A stretch of 64,000 nucleotides of DNA from Hypomesus transpacificus (lineage: Eukaryota; Chordata; Actinopteri; Osmeriformes; Osmeridae): positions 2,897,038 through 2,961,037 of the forward strand of contig NC_061075.1 in the NCBI RefSeq assembly GCF_021917145.1, in the 5' to 3' direction. The notes beneath the pieces are model-generated. The model made no database searches and was not told where the DNA came from. It saw nothing but the letters and a program-made list of their open reading frames with translations. Every line of letters starts with the position of its first letter. Position 1 is the first letter of the stretch. The position numbers were made by a program, and so were the translations under genes. This document shows positions 47,651 through 59,515 of the stretch, one piece after another.

Positions 47651-50600
47651 GCAGAATGAACAGTCAGTATTTGAAGTTGTCCAACCACGTGAGAGGAAAG
47701 AGCTGCTTCCATAACATGCCTTGCACCCTACTGTGGCACAGGGGCTTCAATCACATAAGCAGTTACAGGGGCTAACCTGTCAGGGTTTGTAGTGGTGTAA
47801 CCACATTTAGGATGGCAAATGTTTAACATCAGGGTTAACAGCACATTACTGTTATTGTGAACAGACCTTGTTATCTACCATTGCTCTTTTCTCAACACAA
47901 TTGTCTGTGTCTAAATAAAGAACCACAGAAACACAGTTCCCCCCTGCAGCCATGTGCAGAGGGAGCAGGAATGCCAGGGTTGCCAGGTTGTTCCCGGACA
48001 TCAAAACACCCCTCGAGACCACATGTGACATCTGGCTTGACAGACAGGCCGGCTGCCAGGGTTACAGGCTGCCAGGGTTACAGCTTTGCTATATGTGGAA
48101 TGACAGTCGCAGTCGATTCGTCCCACACTTAGTCCAACCGGCATAGCAACAGGCCCACACAAACGTCCCAGAACTTGTACGATTCCCGGCTGTCATATTA
48201 ATAACACATTCACACCGCCTGGGCATCGGGTCTCACATCAGCTGGTGCTGTGGCTTCTAGATCAGACGTCAGCATGAGCTGATGCGACACTCCTCTGATG
48301 TGAGTCTGACAGTACTGGATCTGTATTGAGGTGGACGGGCTGGACGGGATGGTTTTATTCGGTGCAGATGGCCGTACTGTATTGATGTGGGCATTAGTAT
48401 TCCAGTCGGGAGCACCGTCATAGTGCTTTTGCCTAGCATTGGTCTCAGTGTATGCATTACCACAGAGAGCCCCTCAACTACAAGCCTGCCAGACCCAGCT
48501 TGCAGCTCCAGCGAGCTGCTCCGAACCCAGCTAGCATTCCCAGGCCCAGACCCAGCTAACAGCCCCAGGCCCAGGCCTATACAGCTTTCTACGTCTCTTG
48601 AAAATAAGCAGTGACCACATAAGAGACAGGCAATACACCACAGATATAAAATAACTAAACACAATCAACAAAAAACACAAATAATCATAATTTGAATACA
48701 AAACACGTCCACGTTGTTTAGACGCAACAGGTCTGAGGACTGAGTCCGAAACGAGGTGGGCGGCGAGGCCAGCGTCAGGAGAGCGTGAATGTGTTCCTGT
48801 TGTGTGTATAGCAAACACACTCTCATTGGACCGACAACCAGTAATGTGCACTATGAATCCAGGGAGGTCCACCACTGCTGCCGGAGCAAACTGTCTCTGG
48901 CAGGGTGGAGCCGGCGGCTAAAACCCTGTCATGAACCTTCATTATGACTGACTAGCGCACAGAAAACCCTCTCCCTGATCTGTTTTTCAGCTTTAGGGGT
49001 TTGGAGACCGTGTCATGGGGATGGAAATAGCCACGTGGAAACCCACACAGTCTCCCTGCTGGTGGATCTCCAGCTGCACCCAGCTCGCTGCCCCACCTCT
49101 GACCTCAACCCACGCAGGAAACCAACAGGATACTGGGCAACCTCAAACTGCAGCTCCAAGCCTCACACACACAGACAGAGAGACACAAGTCATCAAGGCC
49201 CTATTTAAAAAGTCTTGGAAATCTCCAGTTGGTCTGGTCCCATTGTAACCATGACCCATATTATCCATCATTTCCCACTGTAGATGCACTGTGTGTGAGT
49301 GTGTGAATGGGACGGGGTGTTTATGTGTGTGTGTGTGAAAGCGAAAGTGTGTGTGGGGGAGACAGGGAAGGTGGGAACATGACATTCCTGTCAGCCTGAC
49401 AGACTAGAAGGCTGAGAAGAAGCCTCCTGGCGTTGAACTGTGTTCTGTCATTTCTCCCCGGACGGGAATGTTTGCTTAACTCACCCTGAGGCCAGTGTGA
49501 CTCAAAAGATAAGCAATCATGTGTACAATGTCACTCTATCAAGCTGGCATACATTATTCGCCTCCCTGTTTTGCAAAATGATAACATTGTCATCAAGCCA
49601 TCTGTGATAATATCCTACCTTGAAGTAGCAAAACATCTTTCATGTTCAAATTAATTGCATTTCTGCACCTTGGATGGATGGGATATATTCCCTTTCAGTG
49701 CACTGAGAAAGCTCAATCATTTAGGGTGCACTATCAATAAAAACGCATGATCATTCATATTGCATCATTGTTATTACTGCATCATCGCAAATCACTTGTG
49801 ACCCATCACCTCAGAGGAATCTAGAGGCTCGCTAGTCACCAGAGAGTGGAACACAGCCGGGAGCCATGCATGGCGAGGCCAGCGCGGTCAGACGTGCTGA
49901 GGACCAGGAAGTCAATCTGGTCTTCAATAATGCATGTGGGAGTCGGAACAGCAAGGCCCATTTAGGCCAGGGCTCTGGTTACATCAACAACACACTGGCC
50001 TGGTTTACAGCTGGCTGGGCCAAACACCATGCCTCTGACTCTGTGGAACACATAACCCCTCTGGGCTTCCGATCTGAGCCAATGACCAGGGGGGATGCTG
50101 TGTGCCTGGGCCTGCATCTGTCCATGGCAGGCATGGCTCTCAGGGTGCAGGGAAAGAGGTCCTTCAGGTAGAAGCTGAAGGTGTATGATCAGATATGTTT
50201 AGTCGGTGTGGTAGTGTTCCACTGAAGTCATGGCATTCTGCCTGTTTCGGTGTGGTGGGTCAACCTTGCTGTCTGAGAATCCAACGGTTCCATGTTGTCA
50301 CAGACAGGAACATTCTGATGCCCACTGGAATGTTTTCAGTATGTGTGTGGAGATACTACTCATGGCGTGTGCGTGTGTCTGCGTGTGTGTGCGTGTCTGC
50401 GTGCGTGTGTGTGTGTGTGTGCGTGTGCTCACTTTCTGCTTGAAAGCCTGCCCACGCTAAACCCCTTTAGCGATCCAAGCATACAGTACTTTGTTTAAAT
50501 CCTGTGAAATTCACACACGGAGAACACAATCAACTCTTTGGCCAAGATTGGTCTATCTCAACCCTTCTGGTGAAGTGTCCACTTTCCTCCCAACAGAAGC

Positions 50601-50855
50601 GAATATATCTCTCTGCTGAGGAAACGCTTGTCCTGTCTGGGTAATGAGGCCTGTGTCTGAGTGAGGCTGCCTGTGTTGCTAGATTGCCCTCTCAGCTACC
50701 CATTCAAACACCCACTCTTGTTTTCCGTGTTTCTGACACAAAAGGTTTCCCCTGGAGAGTCGTAGGATTCAGCCGGAGTTATTTCTGTCCTTCCGTTACC
50801 GGACAGGAAATGGAATAATAACAGACGAGGAGGGGGCTGACTGACGCCGAGAGGG
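47651..50855. other. Intergenic DNA, no gene recognised
   Basis: Mostly unique-looking sequence. A short direct repeat GCTGCCAGGGTTACAG occurs twice near 48050-48082, and GT tracts lie at 49320-49350 and 50380-50430. AT-rich, non-repetitive DNA at 49540-49810 could be regulatory. Open frames here lack family similarity. Confidence 0.5.
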
Positions 50856-50862
50856 GGACAGA

Positions 50863-50992
<130 letters not shown>

Positions 50993-51518
50993 CTGGGAGA
51001 GAACCCCCCCCCTTCAGACTGTTGATAGATAATAATCATGTTTGTAATGCAGGGCTGACCCCAGGGAAAAAATATTGTAATTAAAGTTTACTTACATTTT
51101 ACTACATTTATTAAAGTTAACAATAAGTAAGTAAATGTACAAAATCAGTACATTTTAACTGCTGTTCCAATTTAGTAGAAAAATATCAATGCGATAAAAA
51201 TGTATTAAGCTCTCATTTAATACTATTAAATTAGTGAACGTGTATGTCTACTCTTTGTCTGTTTGAGGATACTAAGTAAACTAGTGACGTTCTTCACATG
51301 ACCTCTGACCCCACCTTTATTCCATGTCTGATCCCACCTTCGTTCCATGTAAGTCAGTGACAGTGATGGCAACCTCTCTCTTTCTCCCTCTTTCTCCCTC
51401 TCCCTTTCTCCCCACTCTCTCTCTCCCTCTCCCTCTGTCTCTCAATCCCTCTCCCCCCCCCCACTCACCCCCTTCTCTAAATCTTTCCCTCTCTGTCCCT
51501 ATAACTCTCCCTCTTCTC

Positions 51519-51519
51519 C

Positions 51520-51596
<77 letters not shown>
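51519..51596. repeat. (CT)n microsatellite
   Basis: Pure CT run preceded by a CT-rich region from about 51375. Confidence 0.97.
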
Positions 51597-51599
<3 letters not shown>

Positions 51600-51956
51600 G
51601 TCCATAGAGATCTGACGCGCAGACCTTGTCACGGTTTCCTGTTTACTGCGCTTCCATCTCAGGTCTGACACAGATAGTCGCTGCTCAAACGGCCTCGGTT
51701 CCTCACAGCCATGTGCACAGGCACTCAGACACTCGTCGTCCATCCTGAAGAGATGTGCACGTCTGACACCACAGAGAGAACTGGTTCAACCGGTAGATCT
51801 GCCTGTCATATCATCACCTCATTCCAGAAACAATATTCACCCATGTCAGAAATACAGTTGTACTCCCACCTATCTGCCAGGAGTACAACGGTGCTTAGGA
51901 ATGATTTGCTGGTCCTAATGTTAGCTTCCTCCAGGAACAGCAGTGTGTCCAGATAT

Positions 51957-52085
51957 TTTTGATAGGGGTGGCACCAGAGGTGGCCCGCCTCTGACTGGGC
52001 ATATAGCCAATCATACATTGGGGTGGCCAATCAGATTTCAGGGGTGGCCTGTGCCACCCTAGGCCACTCCCGGAACACGCCCCTG
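51957..52085. mobile_element. Probable dispersed repeat fragment
   Basis: GGGGTGGC-type words recur (GGGGTGGCAC, GGGGTGGCCA, GGGGTGGCCT) and face GCCACCC near the end, resembling the edge of a dispersed fish repeat. The family is not recognised. Confidence 0.3.
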
Positions 52086-52109
52086 TCCAGGAACACAATG
52101 ATTCTTATT

Positions 52110-52410
52110 GAGGGACTTGTTGCTCTTGTTGGTTAGTTGTAACTGATTTAAAATTCTTGTACTCGCTTTTCTATAGGTACACCCTTGCACTTTTGAGGTT
52201 CATGTTGTTTAATTGTAACTTGTTTAACTACATGCTCTTATGGTTGTTCCCTTTGGCACTTATTTGGTTTTTCACATTGTATGCTTCCTGTTTTGGCTAC
52301 CCGCAATATTTTGGGGCTATATTGTTGTTATGATCAGTGACCTATGCACCTTTGTGAAGTTCTCTCTTGGAAGTCGCTTTGGATAAAAGCGTCTGCTAAA
52401 ATGTAAATGT
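52110..52410 (+). mobile_element. SINE-tail-bearing repeat
   Basis: AT-rich body ending in AAGTCGCTTTGGATAAAAGC then GTCTGCTAAAATG, the canonical teleost SINE tail. No clear tRNA-like head was found, so it is a 5'-truncated or non-tRNA element. Confidence 0.5.
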
Positions 52411-52874
52411 GAATACGCACAATGTTCACCTGTATCAGGAACACACGCGATATCCACCCATAGCAGAAACACACAGAACTTTAACTACACTAAAGCAAAA
52501 CAAAGAATGTGTGTGTGTGTGTGTCATCTTTAAAACTGGAATGTGATACAATAACAATGTTGAATTTCAGGTAAAGCATTCCAGCAGGCGTGGGAAATGA
52601 CTCAATCACTGGGCACAGTTAAACAATTGAGTGAAAGAGCATGAACTTGACTTCAACGGTGCAAATGTAACATCAAACAATTCATTTCGTTTCTTCAAAT
52701 GAGTCTGGATTGGTGAGGCTGATGTGATGGGGCTATGGCGGCTGCCGACCCATACCACGTTAGGGCTCTTCTGCTCCAGGTTTATAACACCTGATATTTC
52801 CCAGAAGCTCATCATCTCCAAGGGCTGACCTTAATCCACGTTCACTCTGAATTCCTACACTCACTGGAATACCA

Positions 52875-53125
52875 GGGCTCCTCAAACACCCGCTTCTGGT
52901 CTCCTTCCTCACCTCTCTTCCCCTCTCTCCCTCTCTCCCTCGCTTCTCTTTCCTTTATTTCCCTTCCCTCCCCTCTCCCTTCAACTCCTTAACTTTCTCC
53001 TTTCCCTTCTCTGCCCTCTTCCCCCCTCATCTCTCTCAGCTTTCTCTCCCCCTCTTCCTTTCTCTTCTTACTCTACCCTCCCTTCTTCCTCTCTCCCTAT
53101 CATCTCCATCTTTCTTCCCGCCTCT
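52875..53125. repeat. CT-rich low-complexity region
   Basis: Long pyrimidine-rich stretch with CCCTCTCC and CTTTCTC words and no fixed period. Confidence 0.6.
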
Positions 53126-53157
53126 TAAGTAAGGGGACGAGCACGTGTCCGTGTGTG

Positions 53158-53179
53158 TGAGAGAGATACAGTGAAAGAG

Positions 53180-53216
<37 letters not shown>

Positions 53217-53290
53217 AAAAGAGAGAGAAGGAGAAGGTGTGAAAGACAGATGGAGGAAGAGAGATGGATAGAGAGGGAACAGAGAGGGAA
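53158..53290. repeat. (GA)n-rich region
   Basis: GA dinucleotide core at about 53178-53213 flanked by purine-rich sequence. Confidence 0.8.
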
Positions 53291-53499
53291 AGGCCTGCTG
53301 GGATAGGTCATTGTATGGATTAACCCTAACCTGAAGAAATAGTACCGTGCAGGACTGAGATTAACACAGCGTACCCCGTCTCTCTGGAAGAGTTCTATTT
53401 AAGCCGTAGCTCAGGTCAGGTCAGGTGGTGTATGGTGAGGTCACACCAGGAAGTTCTTGCATGCCACAGCACAGCATACAAGCTAATCCTAAACCTCAT

Positions 53500-53960
53500 A
53501 CATTTACATTCATATTTTATTCATTCAGAAGACACTTTTATTCAAAGCGATGTTCAAATTGTGTATATAGAAAGCACCCTAGAAGATCAACCATCCAGAT
53601 AAGCATAGTACTACAGTATTTCGGTGGTCACGGTCAAGGAACAATGTGTATGTGCAGACATGATGAACAAAAATAATGCAACAGTGTACTGCAACATCAC
53701 AATAATACTACAAAAATAGTGGAGTGCAACTACAGTGCAACAGTGACATCTGAATTGCTTAAATACATAGCAACAATAATATCTTGATTACAGTAGCTGG
53801 CTGATTAATGTAAGGTGAACTAAAACAATAATCTTTCAGTGCAATAATAGCATCTCAATTCTTTAACTGCAGTCTATAATGAGGTCTCAATTACAGTAAA
53901 ACCTGGTACAGTGCAGGGTGTAGCACAGTGGGGCCGAAATAACAACACAAAGTGCAACAT
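53500..53960 (-). mobile_element. Reverse SINE-tail and AT-rich repeat
   Basis: CATTCAGAAGACACTTTTAT then TCAAAGCGATG is a diverged reverse SINE tail. It is followed by loosely repeated phrases such as AGTGCAACAGTGACATCT and AGTGCAATAATAGCATCT, so the region is a composite of old repeats. Confidence 0.4.
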
Positions 53961-54249
53961 CGACTACTCTTGAGTGCCATTTTCTGCTAGATACTGTAAC
54001 AGCAGGATCTCACATGCAAAGTGGCGGGACGGGACACAGTAGTAGGTATCACAGGAAATGATGATCTGGTAAGTGTTGCGTTCAGGGCCCAGAAAAACAG
54101 AAGTTAGTCGAAGCAAAGCTTGAAGCTTATTCAAAAGCTCAGAGCTAATAATAGCCCTGGGAGACATCTGCCCTCTGAGGGGTGGTTCCTTACAGCGTCT
54201 GGGTTTGGGCTGAGTGTGTGGCTGTGGGTGAGCATGTGGGTGTGCTGAA

Positions 54250-54680
54250 AGTGTGTGTGTGTGTTTGTGAGTGTGACTAACGCATGACTGTCTAAGAGAG
54301 TCAGAGAGAAACAGAGAGAGACCAGATCCCAGGGGAATAGTGGAAGTAACTACCTCGGTGTTGAAGAGAGAGAGGAAAATTGAGTGTGTGATAGAGATTG
54401 AGGGGTGGGGGTGGGGGAGTACTCACAGTCCACATGTGTACAGCACAGTGCAGACACACAGGATGCTAGTAAGATAAACAGGCGTCATGGCAGACAGAGC
54501 GTGGCCCAGGACAGAGCCTTGGATGTGCGTGTGTCTCTGAGTGAGTGTGTGTGTGTCTTGGTGTGTGTGAGCGCGTGCCTGCGTGTCGGCGAGTGTGTGA
54601 GTGCGCGTATGTGCGCGTCTTGAAAGCGTGTTTGCGAGGGTGTGTTAGTGTGCACGCGTGTGTCGGGGGCGTGTGTGTCT
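54250..54680. repeat. GT-rich and GA-rich low-complexity region
   Basis: Interrupted GTGTGTGA tracts (54254-54278, 54543-54672) with a GAGAGA-rich piece between. No coding potential beyond repeat-driven frames. Confidence 0.6.
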
Positions 54681-55427
54681 CCTCACTGTCCGCCTCTCTT
54701 CTTCACTTCTGCTTGCGGAAGACGGTTCTCCGCCTCGAAACATGTTGTGAAAACAAAACAACTTTTCAGACATATTTTCACCTAATTTTCTCCCTCTTCC
54801 TTTGAACTCTTTTGTGCAGATGAAGAGGTCTACTTGAATACCTCAAGCAGTCCAGAATAACTGCCCAGCCTCAGTACTGTAAACAGGAAGCCCCCCCCTC
54901 AGAGCAGCGGCTCAGGAATGCCTGGCCAGTCCATGCCATACCGGGGCGGAAATACAGTACACGTTTAAACGAGAGCTCAAAAACATGATCCTTATATTGA
55001 TCTTTTTTCAGATGATAACCATCCCTTCTCAGAGCACACGGTGACCTCATTCCATTTGTTCACACAAAAACAGCGTAAGTGACAGTGATTTAAGGTTCAT
55101 GGTCTCTGCCAAATCCACTTCCCCGCACCTGACAATAACCAGCAATGTAGCATCTAACAGAGGGAACATGAATCACTCGGAGGGATATTTGTCTGTACTG
55201 AACACACTGGAAAAAAACGGGCTTGGGCCTGGAGTGGTCAAGGGAAGTTTCTAGAGTGGGACATTTCTTGCTTACATGAACACACATACACCAACACACA
55301 CATATTGTTGGCACGCACACAGTTGACCATAAAACCGGACAGATAAGATGTCTGGTTATGATGGCATATAGTCAGAGGCCGTTCAGCTTACAGGACCTTC
55401 TCACCAAGCAGTAGAGCACTATCCCTG

Positions 55428-55578
55428 CCAAGAGAGAGGAGAAGGAATGTGAGAAGAGGAGAAGAAAGGTGAGAAAAGAGTAGAGGAGAAAAGGAGAGGA
55501 AGAGGGTAAGGAGGGGGAGGAGAAGAGAAGAGGAGGAGAAGAGAAGGAGGAGAGGAGGAGGGTAAGGAGGAGAGGCTG
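55428..55578. repeat. Polypurine tract (GAGGAGAAG type)
   Basis: About 150 bases of almost pure A/G on the plus strand with loosely repeated GAGGAGAAG words. Confidence 0.85.
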
Positions 55579-55737
55579 CAGCAGGTCCTGGAGGCTCCGG
55601 CTGGTCAGTGGGTCAGGAGGATCTAGCCGGGCAAGGCTGTCGGGCTCTGCCCAGGCATGTTTTTCTCCTGGCAGCATGAGTCATCAAGGCCGAGAGAGTG
55701 GTAAACCGGACGGCCCATCCCTAAACCCGTTTATACT

Positions 55738-55815
55738 CTACACACACATACACAAACACACACAGATATACTCCACACACACACACAGATATACTCCACA
55801 CATACACACAGGTCT
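55738..55815. repeat. (CA)n-rich tract with repeated ACAGATATACTCCACAC
   Basis: CA runs are broken by two copies of ACAGATATACTCCACA. Confidence 0.8.
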
Positions 55816-55917
55816 ACTCGACACAAACAGGGGGGTCCTAGCACCCTGCCTGTCTACTTCCTACTACGCTGTCTACCCTGTCTGCAGTACAAGCATCTTG
55901 CATATTTAGTATCTAGG

Positions 55918-56108
55918 GGTCAGATGGCTGAGCGGTTAAGGAGTCGGTTAGGGAGTCGGGCTATTAATCAGAAGCTTGCTGGTTCAATTCCCAGCCGTGC
56001 CAAATGACACTTTGTCCTTGGGTAAGGCACTTCATCCTACTTGCCTCGGGGGGAATGTCCCTGTACTTACTGTAAATCGCTCTGGATAAGAGCGTCTGCC
56101 AAAGTTTT
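55918..56108 (+). mobile_element. Complete-looking tRNA-derived SINE (V-SINE-like)
   Basis: tRNA-Leu/Ser-like head with A-box GATGGCTGAGCGGTTAAG and B-box GGTTCAATTCCCAGC. A central domain follows (CTTGGGTAAGGCACTTCATC, CTTGCCTCGGGGGGAATG), then the tail GGATAAGAGCGTCTGCCAAA. The head, core and tail order resembles the fish V-SINE group; this assignment is from memory. Confidence 0.75.
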
Positions 56109-56156
56109 TTTGGTCCTTTGCGGGTTTACAGCAGTTAATATGTAAAGAGTAAAGAG

Positions 56157-56292
56157 AGCATGTGTGTATGTGTGTGTGTGTGTGTGAGAGGGTACATGTG
56201 TGTGTGTGAGGGTACGTGTGTGTGTGAGAGGGTACGTGTGCACGTGTGTATGTATCTGTGAGCGTGTGTGATTGTGTGTGTGTGTGTGTCCA
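56157..56292. repeat. GT-rich repeat with GAGGGTAC interruptions
   Basis: (TG)n tracts alternate with GAGAGGGTACGTGTG blocks of about 20-30 bases. Confidence 0.8.
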
Positions 56293-56487
56293 CAGCTGGG
56301 TACCACATGTACCCTCCAGTAATGTTCCACAGAATGCCACCGTTACATAAAACACTGAAGTCACACATGTGCCGTACAGCCTCAACACACACACACACAC
56401 ACTCTGCACGCTCACGTGCACACTTGTTCACACACACAAACACAGCTGCTATACTGTGCAAGCACATCAGCTGATGTCTTTCCAGCA

Positions 56488-56642
56488 GAATGTTATTTTG
56501 TATCAGCGGGTTAAGAGCCTTTAATGAGGCCAGAGACCATTAGCAACCAGAGATGATTTAACACTGTGAGTGCTCAATCAGACCCTAGCAACGCTCCTGA
56601 AACCTCATTAGATGCAAAAGTTATACAAAGGTGGGCCTAAGA
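56488..56642. promoter_or_regulatory. Candidate non-coding regulatory element
   Basis: Low-repeat, AT-moderate sequence between microsatellites. It has homeobox-like cores (TTTAATGA, CATTAGCA, CATTAGAT) and two TAGCAAC words resembling RFX half sites. Motif clustering only; no conservation data available. Confidence 0.2.
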
Positions 56643-56691
56643 GGAAATGACATCAGTACATCCATATGATGAATGCTCTACACACCCCACC

Positions 56692-56750
56692 TACACACAC
56701 ACACACACACACCACATACATTCACACCACACACATACACACCACATACA
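56692..56750. repeat. (CA)n microsatellite
   Basis: CA tracts with ACCACATACA interruptions. Confidence 0.85.
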
Positions 56751-57169
56751 GTGGCGTCACGGGGTATCTGGGCCCCTTCACTTTGAGCACATGTTGCGTC
56801 GTACATGTCATCGTCAACGGATAGACTTGCCATGCGCCAGGTGGTGTGGTGATGACCAGCCTGGAGAGCATGTTCCTCGTGGGCCCCATGTGTTGCTGGG
56901 GCGACAGTGAGTGAATGACTGTCCCCGTTTCTCTGCCAGCCCCAGAACGAGTCCAGCTCGTTATTCAAGAGTTAGGAAGTCCTATCTTTAGAAACCCCCC
57001 CCCCCCCTCCTCGCCCAGCACTCTGCAGGAAGGGGGGGGATCATTCATGGATTCTATTCCTGCTCAAAGGAGGGTGATTTTCGGCTCACCTTGGGATGGG
57101 TGTGCATGGTTGTAAATTCCTCTCATGCGAGCTCGTTAATCCTCATTATGGTGGTGAAGATGTTCACGA

Positions 57170-57215
57170 CACACACACACAAACACACAGACACACACAC
57201 ACAAACACACCTATA
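57170..57215. repeat. (CA)n microsatellite
   Basis: ACACACAAACAC tracts. Confidence 0.85.
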
Positions 57216-58229
57216 GAGGGTTGAGAACATTTATCTGACGAGGGCACACCTGCCCTACTTTGCTGGGGTGTAAAGGTAGGGGAGGATAGAGAGAGGATAG
57301 AGGGGGGATCAGAAGAGGAGAGACTGAACCCTAACCCCAATGCTAGCGTCTAACCTAACCCCAGCGTAACCCAAACCTAAGTGTACCCTAACCGAAATTT
57401 GACCCACAGGCAAGACAATGCTTAACATTTCGTATCTTCTAGATTAGCATTAACCGCCGTCAGTCATCAATAGCAGACACTTCTTTGCCATGGTCCACTT
57501 CCTCGTTCTGCAGTGAGCTTCACCTCTGTGTGAAGCATTTATCAGATTCCTGGCTGCCAGGAACACATCGATACCCGAGGTCATCCAGGGGGCACTGGCG
57601 GCACCTGTTGAATAAGATCCAGGTCGTCCTGGAATCATTGTTGTGTACGGCTGCCGACCGTCTACTGTGGTCTACTGTGGTCTACGGGGCCCACTGTGTC
57701 CCTTCAGCATCCCTGTGTGAAATGTTCCCCCCCAGGGTGGAGGTATTGAGTTTGTCAGACAACAGGAGCCAAACCCATCACTGGCACTCTGCTTCGGGCC
57801 CAGCGTTTCTCTGTAACAATCGAATGTCCTGTTCGGCCTAGTGTCTAACCCTCACCCTGTCTGACAGCACATGGTTCCGACATCGAACAGCACCTCGCAT
57901 GCGTCACTGTCTGCCTTGCGGCCCTTCGGCTCGTACTGCTAACTCAGTCAACCCCGCAGACAGAACCCTGACCTTAACCCCAAATCAGGCTGCCTTTTGA
58001 TACATAGTGGTTATTAAGATCACACCGCATATCTAAATACAAATCAATTCTGTTGCTTCCTAAAACGAACACTTGATGTATCGTTATGCTACCTTTGTTA
58101 TTGTCTGGTGTACAGTAAACCCTGTTGGTAGTTCCTACTGTAGGGCGCTCATAAACATTCCCATGCTCTACATTCCTGGCCTATTGACTGAAGACAATCA
58201 CATGTGCAATCCCTGGAATGTTACATCCT

Positions 58230-58322
58230 CACACACACACACACACATACACACACTTACACAGGTCCTCATAAACACACTGAAACACACACCGACACAC
58301 AGCGACACACACACACACACAC
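58230..58322. repeat. (CA)n-rich region
   Basis: CA tracts at 58230-58260 and 58283-58322 with GACACACAGC interruptions. Confidence 0.85.
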
Positions 58323-58469
58323 AATGAGGACACTGCAGGCTTTGATTCAACTCACAGGAAAACACAGCATTGTCAGAGCTGAAAGCCCACTGACCTTCCT
58401 CTCCTGTTACGGCTTTCATCCTTATCAGCTGACAGTTTACAGGTGTGGGACAGATAGACAGCAAGGGAA

Positions 58470-58615
<146 letters not shown>

Positions 58616-59182
58616 TGCAGTGCGAAAGCTAATAACTAACCCAGGAAGTCTCAAAGTGAGATGCAAAATTCGGAGAAAGAGCAATGTTCAATAACATTAT
58701 GAAATGTGCCCGCGCTATTGTGTTCCACATCGGGTATTTATTATATTTGATGCACTTTGGGCTTTAGTGCAGCTTCCTGTTATCTGGGACTTTATATTGC
58801 TCGAGGACTTTATCTAGCTCTCAGCTCACACAGAATACACACTGCTTTTATCTGATACCAGCTCGTCATAATTCTCAGATATCGACTTATAAATGTCAGT
58901 GTGGCATTTGTGTCCCTGCCGACTCAGCAGTGTCCTGGCTCAGGTGTTAGGCTGGCTGTCTCCATTCATCCTCCATTATCTTGATGTTCTGTCTCTTTAA
59001 CTGTGTGGGGCCATACATCAAGCACGTTTGGATTCCAGGGCCAATTGAGAAGATCAAAAAACCAAACACAGGAGCTAAATCAAGGTCGACAAACGGGAAT
59101 CTGACACAACTGAATACTGGAAAGGCACAGGAATAATACCGGCACAATTTGGCAGGAATCACAGGGAAAGCCAGGATATGTA
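58616..59182. other. Unique intergenic DNA before the Tc1 element
   Basis: Non-repetitive AT-rich DNA with GATA-like words (TTATCTG, CTTATAA). No gene recognised. It ends at the TA target site of the transposon. Confidence 0.45.
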
Positions 59183-59404
59183 CAGTGCCCTCCAAAAGTA
59201 TTGGAACAGTGAGGCCAATTCCTTTATTTTTGCTGTAGACTGAAAACATTTGGGCTTGACATCAAACGATGAATGTGAAACCAGAGATCAACGTTTCAGC
59301 TTTTATTTCCAGGTATTTACATCAGGATCTGATGCACAAATTAGAAAATATCACCTTTTTGTTCGAACCCACCCATTTGTCACGTGAGCAAAAGTATTGG
59401 AACA
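59183..59404 (+). repeat. Left terminal inverted repeat of the Tc1-like element
   Basis: Outer motif CCAAAAGTATTGGAACAG at about 59192 and inner motif GCAAAAGTATTGGAACAT ending at about 59405, the two expected transposase-binding sites. Confidence 0.93.
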
Positions 59405-59515
59405 TATGACTGACAGGTGTGTTTTGTTGCCCAGGTGTGTCCTATTACATACATTATTCAATCAATAAATACCACTGAATGTCTACACTCAGGTTCAGAT
59501 TGGGTAAGATAGGTT

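Noticed and set aside
49866-50171. 101-codon plus-strand frame downstream of fam43a
   Set aside because: No recognisable domain, signal, splice context or repeat origin; not enough to call a gene.
57325-57410. Interstitial telomere-like sequence (CTAACC-type words)
   Set aside because: Words such as CTAACCCC and GTAACCC are irregular with no CCCTAA period, so it is not a telomeric repeat.
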